Origin: Drosophila persimilis
Lineage: Eukaryota; Arthropoda; Insecta; Diptera; Drosophilidae
NCBI RefSeq assembly: GCF_003286085.1
Contig: NW_020825330.1
Location: 496,001-560,000, forward strand
Direction: 5' to 3'
DNA length: 64,000 nucleotides
Shown in pieces: positions 1 to 32,204 of this stretch. Positions within the stretch are counted from its first letter, which is position 1, and every line of letters starts with the position of its first letter. Position numbers and translations under genes: made by a program. Below the pieces are notes generated by a model. The model was not told the origin of the DNA. It worked only from the letters and a program-made list of their open reading frames with translations, and ran no database searches.

Positions 1-181
1 AATCATATGGGATTCCATTTTGCTTATGTGTTCGTAATTTCCGCTAATTGAAGAAGGGCAGACAGAACCAGGCCAAAATGGGAACAGCAAATATCTATAT
101 CTACATAAAAAGGGATAAGAAGGGGCGCACAGGACTCCAACCCACCGAGCCATTCTCCCATAGATACTCCTCAACACTCAC

Positions 182-644
182 CCTGCGAAAACTGGAACAG
201 CTTGCAGAGGAACTCCCCAAAGATGAAGTTGCGGAGGAGGGTGCCCACCAGCGTGACGGGCATGCAGAGCACGCCCAGAAGCATGTCCGAAATGGCCAGG
301 TTCAGCAGAAAGACATTGGTGATGGTCCGCATCCGGCGGTTCTGCACCAAAGTGGAGATGACCAGCAGATTGCCCAGCACGGCGAACAGCAGAATCACGC
401 TGTAGCTGGGTATCAGCCAGACGGGCATCTCCGTGGTGCTGGTGGCGGCGCTGCTGCTGCCGCCTCCCGAGATGGATCCGGGGCTGGGGCTGGGGCTGGT
501 ATTGCCACTGAAGCCAGAGCCAAAGCCTGAGCCAGAGCTGTCCCCAAAGCCGTAGCTCGTGCCTGCTGCCTCGTGCTCCAGGCGTTGGTTTCCAAACACA
601 TTTCCTGACCCCAGGCCATCCTCAAAGACGCCGTCGGTGTTGTT

Positions 645-682
<38 letters not shown>

Positions 683-857
683 TGACTCCGCCCGCGTACG
701 AGGGGGATCCTGCAGTATCGTTGAACGGGACCAGGGTCAGCGAAACGATGTGACCTGCCGCACTGGGAGCGTTGGCGTAATAGTCGAGCAGCGCCCGGTA
801 CGCAGCCGCCGCTGCCATGACCGTTTGGGCAGCATCCTCCGCACTGTACGGGTACAT
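182..857 (-). CDS. CCKLR-17D3: Cholecystokinin-like (sulfakinin) receptor, first coding exon, partial
   Basis: This is a class A G-protein-coupled receptor of the CCK/sulfakinin family at the plasma membrane. The ATG is at 857-855 and the exon ends at 182 before a GTGAGT donor, in phase 1. The 225 whole codons hold a long extracellular N-terminus with a YRALLDYYANAPSAAGHIVSL block, N-glycosylation sequons (NDT, NNT, NTS) and a poly-Gly run. TM1 follows with the GN pair (AVLGNLLVIS), then TM2 with LAISD, then the disulphide Cys before TM3 (GEFLCKLFQF). The remaining exons lie left of the window. In Drosophila this family mediates drosulfakinin signalling in satiety, gut and neuromuscular growth. 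I favour CCKLR-17D3 over its neighbour 17D1 because of the coactosin gene next door, but the two paralogues cannot be separated safely from this exon. Family confidence is high. Confidence 0.85.
645..682. repeat. (GCC)n trinucleotide run coding poly-Gly
   Basis: A nearly pure GCC run on the plus strand encodes about 12 consecutive glycines in the extracellular N-terminus of the sulfakinin receptor. It is likely to vary in length between alleles. Confidence 0.8.
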
Positions 858-2740
858 CCCAGATAGAGACGTCCAGACGAGCGAGCGATCACAACCCAAT
901 CGAACGACAAAGGATCATTGTCATTTCCGAATGGGATCTCCTTCCGCTGCCGATTCTCACACAAAAAATTAAAACTCGAAGAAAATTCAAAGACGCTTGC
1001 GCGCAGGACTGGCACCGAGGAACGTGGCCGAGAACGGGGTAGGTCTGATTCCGTTACCGGTCCTGATACCGACGACCAGGACGAGAACGAGTTCGAGTTC
1101 GAGTACGAGTACGAAGACGAGGAGGCGGCCGAAAGCGCTCGTCCTTGCCTGCTTACCGTTAAGCTACCGTTATCGTGGGCAACTGACTAGCGGAGGCGGC
1201 CCCGTCGTTCGAATGCTTCGGTGTGGCAGCAGCAACATGTTGCGTGGACGTCGCGTGGCAGCATGAAAACTCACCACAGCAACTTGTGGCAGCAACATGC
1301 GGCAGCTTCCAACTGCAACATCAAGCACAGCGCCCATTGGGCACTGCAGATGACTCCGAATTATGCATATACAGGCTGGATCTGGGACTCTTCAGATTCC
1401 ACTTCGTCCTCCTCTTGTACATTATGCCGATCACTGCGTGGAGAATTTAGAAAGTGTTGCAATAAACTCTCGAAGTGCTGCAGCCACAGAAAAAGGCCAC
1501 TAATGAACACACGCGTAATCCTGCCAATGCCACCAATGTGCCAATGCTGCTAGTGCTGCCAATGATGCCACTGCTGCCAATGCTGCAAAATTAGGCTTTT
1601 TATATCGAACGCCATGGCTCTCAATGATTATGTGTAAAGAAGATAGACGGAATGTAGGAATATTTTGTACAACAGTAAAGATAAAGGATAAAGAGTGTCG
1701 CGTACTATTGACAGGACTGACTGAAACTAAAAACCAATACAAGGAATCACCACAGTGATGCATTTTTCCAATGTTCAACTATGAGTTCTTTTGTTACCAA
1801 AAATAATTATTATAATTCATAAAAATAATTACTATAGCCAAAGAATATTCACAAATTTAAAACTGGATATAATATAAAACTGGATAAATGGACGGAATAT
1901 TGATATATTTAATTCTCTATTTATATGATTTTCCAGATTCCTATTCCAGAAATAAAACAAAATACAAGCTTCGAATCAATTCGATATGACCCTCTCTACA
2001 AGGCCTTGTAGGGTATAAAAATGATGCCAAATGCGGGGAAGTCGTTACACTGGCCTCATCCTCCTTCTCCTTCTCCTCCTCCTCCACCGCTCGATCAATC
2101 TCACTCTCACTCACTCTCTCTCTCTTTTTGCCGATGCCGCGTGCCGCTCTGCCTGTGGTAATCTTTATCAGCTGCGGCTGTGCCATCTCGCTCACACAAT
2201 TGGCGGCTGCGCCGACTTTAGTCTGCCAGTACGCCGGCGTCGGCGATCCCCTCTTCGTTGGAGTGGCGAACGCCGGCACAGCCGCATTCGGTTTTTTCGT
2301 GCTGGACGGTTCGGATGCCTTAGCTGGCTCTGTTTTTTTTATCGTTAAATATTTTTGTTTTCGTTTGTCACTTCTGTACTGTGCATTACATTATTTTGTT
2401 AGCCAACACAAAACTAGCAGGACTGGGACAGACACTGAGACGCTGAGACACTGACACTCTGACACAGCACTGCACTGCTCTTCCCCAACGAACCAGAAGA
2501 AGAACCGCGCTTGCCTGACCCTCCCCCCTCCTGGTGCCAAAAAGAGCGACGTCGAGCGGCAGAGATTCGTTGAACTCGGTCCTCAAACACAGGCATCCCA
2601 GCATCCATCCCAGTGGACCGGACCGGACTTCGACGTGCATTTTCTTTGCAGCAAGCGCAGCAGCAGCAGCAGCCGCAGCAGCAACAGCAGTCGGAGCATC
2701 CCAGTACCAGGAATAAAGGAACACACATCAAATCACCACC
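858..2740. other. Divergent intergenic region and 5' leaders of the receptor and coactosin genes
   Basis: No credible gene is seen here. It should hold the receptor's 5' UTR and promoter (minus) and the coactosin promoter and 5' UTR (plus). A GAGTTCGAGTAC-type purine-rich repeat lies at 1085-1125 and a TGCCAATGC-type tandem motif at about 1525-1585. TATAAAAA occurs at about 2013-2020. A pyrimidine/CT-rich tract covers 2045-2130. The short open frames in both directions have no domain signature. Confidence 0.5.
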
Positions 2741-3120
2741 ATGTCGGACGGCATCGAGGTTGAGCAGATCGTGGAGAGCAAGCCGAGAAGGGTGAGTACT
2801 CGTAGTCCTCCAGGGCGCTATATTTTATATATTTACATATGTACATACATCCACACATACATATGTAAGTACATGTGCATGTGGATGCATACAGTATACA
2901 GAAAGTAATAAGTGCGGCGGCAACAGACAACCAACCGAAAATTAAGAATTATAAAAGATTCGATGGGGAAACAAAAGAGCAAAAGAAACGGGGCAACAGA
3001 GACAGAAAGAAGCAAGAGACAAGAGATGGAGATGGAGAGCGAATGAGGCTGAGAATGGGAGACACCGATTGAGAAGAGGGACCAGCCAAAGGCTGGAGTT
3101 GGGCCCAGACCGATTGAGTA

Positions 3121-3159
<39 letters not shown>

Positions 3160-6083
3160 CTGTGGCGGGGCATGTTGGGTTTTAAAATAACTCTGACTTT
3201 GGCGGTGTGTCCACAAGAACCGGCCCGGGGCCCCATATCCCAGACCCCAGACCCCAGACCCGACCAGACAGCACGAAGGAGAGACACAAAAAGCGAAAAG
3301 GTACATGCATCCACATGTATATTCCGCAGCCACAGTCAGTGCCTCCTTATGCGGGGGCGGATGCAGCAGCCGCCGTTGGGGCGTCGTGTTGTTGCCGTGC
3401 CGTGCCGTGCCGCAGACGCACACCCAAGTATCAAGTTCAAGTGCGAGTTGTCGGCTGTCGTATCTGCTGCTGCACTTGTTACAGTTACATTTGTACGCTT
3501 ACGCTACCGATGCCCGACGCCCGATGCATTCTATATCAGAATCTTGTTGATGTGGTTTATGCGGCGGCGGCTGCTAGCCACAATGGCAGTGTTGAACACG
3601 TCTCTTCTGGAGATAACGGTGCTTTTCAGCTGTCAAAATAACAGTAGCTGGCAGGCTTTTTGTGAGTGTTTTGTGCTAGCTGCACGTTTGTGTGCGTGCG
3701 TGTGTGTATGTGTTGAGGGAGAGAGAAAAGTCATCCCCAGTAGGTGGCAGGAGGCCCCTATCTATTGTGCCCTTCTACAGATCGGATAGTATCGGAACGG
3801 ATCGCTCATCATGCACTTCAATTGCGTAATTCCTCCACTCTCCAACTCTCCAATTCACTCCGTGCACCTAATCTTTGCCGGAGACGACCATTTACGGTTA
3901 TAGCTCAGTCAATAAGTCCCAACAAAGCGCAACAATTGGGGGAATTGAAACAAATGCGTCAAAGCACCAGTGTCGCTCGCCCGCCCGCCGTGGTGGGGGT
4001 GAGCTGTCAGTAGCAATGCCAATAAATAACACAGCACACTCCCATATACATACACACATTATATGAGTATGAATATATGTATGTACATACATATGCATGT
4101 ATGAATGTACATATGCACAATGTCGTTAGCTTTTCAACTGCATCACTGCCAACTTTGGGGTTGCCGTTGGCGGCAACGGCAGCGTCGGCGTCGTCGTCGG
4201 CGTCGGCTTGTGCTATCAATGTCAAGTGGTGGATTTAGCCGTAAAACGAATAAATAATAAATAAAAACAGCAAAAGAAAGAGCAGCACAGAGAGAGGACA
4301 TCCGAACATTCAAGATCAGACATGCACGATCGTGTCTCTTAGGATTGACTCCCTCGCCCGCCTTCGGAGGAGTGCAGCGCGCTTCCTGGCATGCCAATTC
4401 TGGTCATACACTCCTCCTCTCGCCATTCGAGTCGTCGTCACCTTCGTGCGCAAGTGTGACTCACGCAACGGCAGCAGCAGCAGCAGCAGCAGCAACAGCA
4501 ACAGCCGCCAGACGCAGAATGAGCAAGAGAAACAGATTGCTCCTTTGTTTCACTTGATGCACTGCGTACATACATACATATATATGTATGTATGTGTGTA
4601 TATGTGTGTATGTATAAAATAACCCAAAAAACGAAGAAATATTAAGGCGCAAAGAAAACAACATCAACAACATCGAATCAGAAACAGAAACAGCAGCGAC
4701 TTTAAAAAAAGAACAGCAGCCGCCGCGGCAGCGACAACAGCAACGGGCGACGGGCGGCAGTGTATCCCCAGGCCCGGCCAGAGGCAATGAACGCATGGCC
4801 GCCACGCCGACTGCGCAGTCAAAGCCTCTGCAGCTGCGCAAGTACGTCATGGCAAATGCATCGCTGCGCCGCTGCCGCTGTGTCCGAAGCAGTTCGGAAG
4901 GCAATTTGTCACCGAATTGTTTTTTTTGGTTTGCTTTTGCCCGCGATCGAAAACCGATTCGAGGCCCAATCGGTTGGCGGTGACCGGTCGCAACAGTTTT
5001 CTAACTGCCGGAGAAGGAGGGTGCTTCTTCGTTCCACAAAACATTTCCTGTCGCTGTCTCTGACTCACGGAATCTTCAACGGAATTCCGCGATGGAATGA
5101 TGTGTGGTTCCATGAGGGAAATATTGAGTATCGCTTTTACGAGTGTGTGCTTCTTCTCACTTGGTTTCATTTCATTTTATTCGATGCCTTCACTTATCTG
5201 GAATTCGTTAGTCAACGTTCAACAATTTCAGTCCGCAAATCCAAGGCCCAATCGAGTGCCAATCCCCATGCTCCCTTGCTACCTCCTCCCTCCAGCAAGT
5301 ACCCCCAATCGAGGATGCCTGGAGGATACTCCAATCCAAAGAGAGATTAGTGCTCCGAGGCAGTGGTGGGGGGAGCGGGGGGCTATTCTAGTATTCAATT
5401 GGTTTTTATGGGGCGGAAACGTTTTGCTTTGCTCCGTTGCAAGGCTCTGAACGGTATATTGATACCCTGTACAAGGGTATCCAGCGCTGATATTTGCGGC
5501 TTTCCGCCTCTGTCCCAGTCCCAGTCTCAGTTTCGGTTGCAGTTTCATGGATTTGCAACATGCTTGGCTAGCTGCAATTACTGCTGCTACTCGTATATAC
5601 TTTTGGCCTTACTCAATAATACACATTGGTGATATTGATAGATATACATACAATATAGTAGATGCAGTACGTGTTGGCTGTATGAATGCACATACTTATG
5701 AGTACATACACAAGTACATATAAGGCTCGTCGTTACGTATCTATCAGATATGGTTGCATGTGCAGCAGATGGCAAAACGCAACAAAACAAAACAGAAACA
5801 GAATGGAAATGGGAATGGGAATAGGAATGGGAATGGCAGTAAGCAGGAAGCACCAGCCACAGGCTGCCTGCCATTCGACCATCAAATTCTGCATTGATAC
5901 TCGCTTCCGCACTCGGTCAGCGGGGTCCTGTCCATCGCCAGATACTTGCTGTAGAAACAGGGACATAACATATGTACTAGGATTCGGTGAAGTCACTCTT
6001 TGCTGCTGCTTCTGTTGCTGTGATAAGCACAAATCAATTATGAAAGTGCTACTGTTTATCGCTGAACATGAACAAATGCATGA

Positions 6084-6119
<36 letters not shown>

Positions 6120-8581
6120 CAGGGCAGGCTCTCCGCCGTAGGCTTCCCTACACTTCCCCACCCTATCCCGTGTAGGAGTGCCCCGTCCATCCCTTTCCCC
6201 AGCTATCGTGTGGGGCTCTGTGACTAAGCGCCAGCCCCAAAGTAGTACAGATTTTTATGGCGTGTGAAATTAAAACAGAAAAGAACAGAACAGCCGATCC
6301 GAGATTGGCAGAACAACAATCGTATCCACTGGAGCGGCCAGGCAGCGGCTGACTCCTCCAAGAAATTCCAGCTGTAAGTCAATTCGAATTTTCAAAGTGT
6401 GTCGCTCTGCGGGTTTTTCTTATCTGTGCAGACGTCAATTCCACTCCCTCGTCCGATAAGTGCGATAAGGCCTCTCATATCTGAGTGATCAGCCATGCGG
6501 CCACGCCCTGTTGAGCGGCGCAGTCGCAGTCGCAGTCACTGCCACAGCCACAGCCACAACCACAACCACAGCCGCATCGGATCTAATTTGTTTTGTTGTC
6601 ACAGTGTTATCAGAGATACGAGATACGGTTAGGGGCCCTGCCGCTATCGGGCTTATCAGCTGAGAGGATATGTCTAATTTTAGCCATTAACGTTCATATC
6701 GCTCTGGTGGCACCCTCCAAGCTTTCCTTTCGGGAATTGCAGAATGTCCCATGGCAGATGCTGCAACTAGTGTCTGCCTGTCTCTCTTTCCCTCTTTCTC
6801 TATTCTTTACTTTGGGCCATTCTCTGTTTTTGGCACACAGCTCGCATTCGCATTCGCATTCACATTTCGCATCTTTTGACTAATTAATTCCCCTCTCAGC
6901 AGAGAACGGGAGCGGCGTCCGGGCTTTGGGGCCTCGCGAAGTTCTCATCGCGTTGTCGTTGTCGTTGTTGTCGTTGTTGTCGTTGTTGTCGTTGTTGTCG
7001 CTTCGTTGTCGTTTCGTTGTGAAAGTCGTCGCCTAAATCATTTTAGTCTTTAATTGTTTGGGGTTTTTTCTTCTATATTTTCGGCAGAGACGTTGCTGTT
7101 GCTGTTGCCGTTGCCGTTGCTTCTGCTTTCTGTATGGCCGAATGGACGGGGCGCACTCTCCTTCTAAATCGCTTTGCGCTTTTCTAATTGATTTTTCTCA
7201 CAAGATGCCACACACACAAGTCCGGTCCGGTCCGGTCATTGAACGCATTATGGAGCGGGTCTCCCATCTGTGGCTCTATTTCTGTGTCTATTTTTACTTG
7301 TAGTATGAATGCCCCTGTTCCTGCCTCCAGACCTGGCCTGAGTCTCTCTCTTGTGGCCACAGTTATGGGGCACATCTCTTTGTTTGTTTTCACTTTGTCT
7401 ACCCACAGCCCCGGCCCGCCCCGCCCCACCTCGCAATCAGCCGCAGACATTCAAAAAAGTTAGTTGACAAATCTTTGACCCGCTTTCTGATTGAAAATTA
7501 AAAACTGTCACGCGCAGATTGCTTCCGATCGATCGATCGATCGATTGAGAGCCTACAGCCAACACACAGTCACAGATACAGATACATATACAGCTGATCA
7601 TAGAATCTCATACATGCAATAGATACAATAGTTCATTTAGGCATGTACTTTGCGGTGCACTAATCCGGGAAAGAGTTAAGCAAGTGGCGTGCTTCAGTTT
7701 CAGTTTCTGGCACGGAACCCAATCAAAACGAATCGAAAGCGAAAGTACTCCGATGTCCGTCATGAGTACTCGTACGTACTTGCCACTGGCTGAGTGCGAA
7801 GGCGGCAGGCGGGCATATAAATTATTCAGATACACATACAAGCACTCTTTATTGCTGGCACCCAGTGGCACGATAGTGGACTTGGAATGCATGAAGCAAA
7901 GCCAAGCCAAAGCCAAAGCCAAAGCCAGCCAAAGTGAAGCAAAGCGTTGGCGTTGGCTGAGCCACCATCCGATCCAAACCGTTCCAATCCGATCTCTCAA
8001 CGATCTCTCAATGATTCATGCACTTCAATAATCACTCACATACGCTTACGCCTTTTCCTTATACGTAGATGCCACTGGCAACGTCGCTGGACAAGGACGC
8101 CATTCGCGAGGCCTACGAGGACGTACGCTCTGATCTCACAGACACCGAGTGGGCGGTCTTCAAATTCGATGGGCCACAGATCATTGTCCATGGACGGGGC
8201 CAATGCTTCGAGGAGTTTCGCCAACAGTTCGGCGACTCGGAGCGCGCCTTCGGGTACATACGCATACAGATGGGCGACGAGATGTCCAAGCGCAAAAAGT
8301 TCATATTCCTCACGTGGATTGGCCAGGAGGTGGGCGTCATTCAGCGGGCCAAAATGTCCACGGACAAGGCCATCATCAAGGATGTGCTCAATGTGAGTAT
8401 ACTTTCCATGCTGGAATACGGTACCCAGAGATCCTAATCCGAATCCAAATCCTTTATATTGCAGAACTTTGCTGTGGAACTGCAGGCGGGCGTGGAGCCA
8501 GAGCTGGATATTGGCCTCTTTCGCGAGGCCCTGAACCGCGCCGGTGGTGCCAACTATGGAACGGGTATCCGGGACAATTAG
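2741..8581 (+). CDS. CG6891: Coactosin-like F-actin-binding protein (ADF-H domain)
   Basis: Coding exons are 2741-2791, 8069-8392 and 8465-8581, all joined in phase 0, giving 163 residues. Exon 1 encodes a 17-residue leader (MSDGIEVEQIVESKPRR). Exon 2 begins with its own ATG at 8069, so a 146-residue form starting MPLATSLDKD is equally possible. The body is a single ADF-homology fold close to vertebrate coactosin: DKDAIREAYEDVRSD, the FKFDG strand, the GDEMSKRKKFIFLTWIGQ core and a C-terminal REALNRAGGANY. Coactosins bind filamentous actin without severing it and counter capping; vertebrate COTL1 also binds 5-lipoxygenase. The 5.3 kb first intron leaves room for alternative promoters. The gene is tail to tail with the SKAR-like gene. 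Family identification is very secure; the first exon rests on a good GTGAGT donor and phase agreement. Confidence 0.9.
2792..8068 (+). other. Coactosin intron 1 (5.3 kb)
   Basis: No protein domain is seen. Simple repeats include (GT)n at 3124-3157, (CAG)n at about 4470-4500, (CT)n at 6085-6118, (GTTGTC)n at 6952-7020 and (GATC)n at 7527-7545. A possible alternative non-coding exon ends at a GTAAGT donor at 6374. A TATAAAT box at 7816-7822 could serve a promoter for the short isoform starting at 8069. Several CATATGTA palindromes occur, for example near 2840, 4080 and 4570. Confidence 0.5.
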
Positions 8582-9245
8582 GGTGCTCTCCCATACCAAT
8601 ACCCATACCCATACCCATACCCAAACCCATGCCCATGCCCACGCGACGATCTTCACTTAACGTCTATTATTTTTTTTTGGCTTACCAAATTACAAACTCT
8701 GCTCCACTCTTTCTACTTAATTATTATGAATTAATTGTATGCAATTTTAAATTTATGTAATATGTAAAGACATTATACAAGAAACAATTAACCCACGATC
8801 GATTCTTTACGAGCGTTCCTTGTGCCAAAGGTAGAATCTCTGCCTTTTCACTCGTTCTCCAAGTAAATTTCCCCCTTTGGAGGGCACCCGAACATCCGAT
8901 TTCCTCTAACGACTCTCCTCCTCGGAGCGTGCCTAAAAAATATACATTCGATGACCGAAAGTACTGGGAAAACGAGTGTCTAGAAACCTTTCAGAAGCCA
9001 TTTGTCTAGTTAAGTATTTTATTTATTTTAACATGCGCTCTGTGTGAGTGAATTGATGAAAAAAATCATTTGAAATTGGATCCGCTTAGATGTAGGATGC
9101 ATGTGGAATAGCATGCGGGTTGCATAGAATATGTGTGAAGGATGTCTTTAGTTTACTTTTTACTAATTTACTAATTTCGTCAGTCCGCAGCAGCCGATCA
9201 GGTGATCAGGTGATCAGTCGATCAAGCGATCAGTCGATCAGGCGA
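8582..9245. other. Convergent 3' UTRs of coactosin (plus) and the SKAR-like gene (minus)
   Basis: The stretch begins with a CCCATA repeat (8588-8640) in the coactosin 3' UTR. Two overlapping AATAAA signals for the minus-strand gene are at 9018-9027 (TTTATT on the plus strand), so its transcript probably ends near 9000. No coding potential is seen. Confidence 0.6.
9018..9027 (-). terminator. Poly(A) signals of the SKAR-like gene
   Basis: TTTATTTATT on the plus strand reads as two overlapping AATAAA hexamers on the minus strand, about 220 bases past the stop codon. Confidence 0.6.
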
Positions 9246-9257
9246 TCAGCGATCGCG
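9196..9257. repeat. GATCAGNN 8-bp tandem array over the SKAR-like stop codon
   Basis: Six consecutive 8-bp units starting GATCA (9196-9243) are followed by two 7-bp units. The minus-strand stop TGA (9248-9246) and the last codons lie inside the array. GATC is self-complementary, so the transcript can fold into many alternative hairpins. Confidence 0.8.
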
Positions 9258-10975
9258 GAATAGGACAGAGTGAAGAGCATCTATGTCTACCTCGACGCCA
9301 GATGAGTTTGTGGTGACAGTACGTGAGCTGCAAGTGGGTTGAATTGGGTGTTAGAATAGTCTAGTAACACGGGATATACGGGACGACTTACCTGGCTGAG
9401 TGTGCCGAGCGATTGGACGAGTGCGGATTAATCAGCACGCAGTGCATTGGCTGGCCATCGAACTCGCGGTGATGGTACGAGTCGACGGCTATTTCGGCGT
9501 GCTCTAGACTCTTGAAAATGACCTCAGCTGTGCCAGGACGCACCACGTGGGCATCGTACATGGGCCCGATGTCGTTGAACAGCTCCCGAATGTCCGAAGT
9601 AGTCACATTCGAATGGAGATTGCTCACCAGCAGCCGATAGCCCTTCTTGTTGTTGGCCACCCCAAGTGGCGGGGAGCGACGTGCGGACAAGGAGAGAATC
9701 ATCGATGAAGACACATTGGAGCTGCTATTGGCCAGCCCCTGCCCCTTGTTTTCGTTGGCATAGATGCCATGAGACACGCGACGATCGGGCTCGCTGCCGA
9801 ACAGACGTGCCCGCAAAGAGTCCGACAGATTGGAAGTGGCAGCCACCTGACGCCGACTTCGCTCAAAGTGCTCCGGGCCCGGACCCGACTCCGTGCGGGC
9901 AACAATGTGCGGTGCCGACAGCATGGGGCGCTCGATACGGTTGCGGGCCGCCTCGTAAATGGAAAACGGGTCGCTGGCATGGTTGTTCTGCAGTGGAGCC
10001 GCCGTCGACATCTCCACGTCGTCATCTCTATCTCGGTTCATGTTGAAGTTGACAAAGTTATAGCGAGACGACGGCTGCATGTTGTTGTTGGTCCTCAGAT
10101 GCACGGCGGAATGGATTACCTCTGTGAAAAACGCAGTATCACAGTGAGAGTGAGAGTCGGATGGGGAGCCAAAAGTGACTTACCATCCTCGAGATCCTGC
10201 ATATTGTCATGGTCCACATAGCCGCGTGGTGCGAACGGTTTGGCCGAGGGATTCAGTCTGGAGTTGAAGGGCCGGTCACCAACCGAAGAAGAGATGGCCG
10301 CTAAAGCTTTCTGCTGATTAAAGGCGTCCCACGGTTTTTGTCGATTCGACATGGTAACCATGCGCTGGCCAAAGTGGCCTCGATCTTCATGATCCACGAT
10401 CTCATCGGTGTATTCCAGAGGCATTGGTCGGCGGATCTCCATCTGTGGACGACGGAGATTCTTTCGCCCCATCTGAAGGCGAGCCATGCGTTCACCCTCA
10501 ATGGCAGTAATTTCAGGATCCTCCCCAGACTCGCAGTATTCCACAGGGATGGGGCGGAGTAGTTTCTTTCGGTTAATCAGCAGCTGGCGGGCATCAATGC
10601 CGGACTCGCGCATATTCTGGTTGAGCACATCGCGTGCGTCTGTTATTTTTGCACGAGTCTTCTGTATAATCTTGTTGCGGGCGTCATAGGTTCGCGAGGC
10701 CGGCTGATCCGACGACGACGCCAGTCCTGTCCCTCCGGCCTTGAATGCTGGCCGATTTACCAGTTTTCGCATCTTGTTGTTGTTGGCATTCGGATTGCTG
10801 CGTTAAACAGAGTGAGGCAGACAAGGGCCAATGCCATTAAAGCGCCATTTTCTTGCATTTTTTCCAGCTTCGCTTTTTACACTTACAATTTTTTGTCACT
10901 TGGACGGCCGCCATGAGCGCTCCTCATTTGTCGCCGCTCGATGATCTCGTCCAGGCTCAGTGAAACGAAGTCCAT
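9246..10975 (-). CDS. CG6961: SKAR/POLDIP3-like RRM protein (mRNA export / translation)
   Basis: Coding exons on the minus strand are 10975-10887, 10797-10184, 10121-9392 and 9327-9246, with phases 2, 1 and 2 at the joints, giving 504 residues. The N-terminus carries a UAP56-binding-type motif (LSLDEIIERR, about residues 6-15), as in POLDIP3. Repeated xDAR motifs (YDAR, TDAR, IDAR) follow, matching the DAR repeats of the vertebrate protein. An RRM sits at about residues 395-470, with RNP2-like LLVSNL and RNP1-like GTAEVIF. The end (VEVDIDALHSVLFRDR) matches the vertebrate VDPDTILKALF tail. Vertebrate POLDIP3 (SKAR) joins the exon-junction/TREX machinery, recruits S6K1 and promotes translation of spliced mRNA; this role is carried over by homology. 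All four exon phases agree, which supports the model strongly. Confidence 0.9.
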
Positions 10976-11165
10976 TGTTCTTATATATATGTATATGTAA
11001 GCAACTTGTATCGTATTCCAAAGAAAACTAATATCTATTTAATACTAAGAAAATTGTAAAAGTAAAGTAAATTATTGCAAGCGGGGCGTGTAAGTGCTGG
11101 AAAATGAGTAAAAAGAATGTGACCAGACCACATAAACAATTAAAGTTGCACTTATCGCACAAAAG

Positions 11166-11173
11166 TATCGATA
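11166..11173. promoter_or_regulatory. DRE (DREF-binding) site TATCGATA
   Basis: An exact palindromic TATCGATA, the Drosophila DNA-replication-related element. It lies about 190 bases upstream of the SKAR-like start codon. Confidence 0.65.
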
Positions 11174-11379
11174 TAACTTGTAAAATAAATGACATCGAAG
11201 TGTAATCAAGAGTCGCGGGTATTTTAGATCTAACGACCTGATACAGTAGAAAAATAGTGTCAATTTGCTCCGAACTCAGAAATAAATGTGGTTGTAGTTG
11301 CCCATTCCAAAAATGTTCACTTCAATGTTACCGCGTTGACACATCGCGTTTCCACAAATATATCATGAACATACAATAA

Positions 11380-11387
11380 TATCGATA
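11380..11387. promoter_or_regulatory. DRE (DREF-binding) site TATCGATA
   Basis: A second exact TATCGATA in the same divergent promoter, about 200 bases upstream of the predicted S6KL initiator. Confidence 0.65.
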
Positions 11388-11582
11388 TATTTTTCTAACA
11401 TCACATCCCCCACTCGCACAACAACATAGAGTAACAAAATAAAGGAAAACTTAAAACGGCTCTAACTAAGTTGTAGTTTTTTTAGAGTGGGAGTTCTCTC
11501 GAGTTTTTGTTTTGTGTTTTTTTTCTGCAATATAATTTAGTGATTGCGCAATTGTAGTGCCTTTTTGGCCTCTGTGCCTGCG

Positions 11583-11588
11583 TCAGTT
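11583..11588 (+). promoter_or_regulatory. Candidate S6KL initiator (TCAGTT)
   Basis: TCAGTT matches the fly Inr consensus TCAKTY. It would give a 5' UTR of about 170 bases before the ATG at 11754. Confidence 0.4.
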
Positions 11589-11753
11589 CTTATGTGAGTG
11601 CGAGCGGAGCGGAGTTTGATTGAGCGTGGCGTGTGTGAGAAGAGTGTGGTGTGTTGTCTTGGTGTGCGCGTGCGGTGCGAGTGTGCATAAACAACAACAA
11701 ATAAACGAACGGGTAAAAACTACGGAATTGATTAGTACGAGTGGAAGTTTTTG

Positions 11754-32204
<20,451 letters not shown>

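Larger units (their letters stand above)
10976..11753. promoter_or_regulatory. Divergent promoter between the SKAR-like gene and S6KL
   Basis: This 778-base interval separates two start codons pointing away from each other. It contains two exact TATCGATA DREF sites, a TGTGACC at 11118-11124 that resembles housekeeping core-promoter motif 1, and a TCAGTT initiator at 11583-11588 for S6KL. No TATA box is needed for this promoter class. The short open frames here look like chance. Confidence 0.6.

Noticed and set aside
2833-3423. 196-codon minus-strand open frame
   Set aside because: It is built on the (GT)n repeat and low-complexity sequence in the coactosin intron, with no domain.
7527-7545. 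GATC tandem repeat as a regulatory array
   Set aside because: Only a short simple repeat, with no second feature to support a function.
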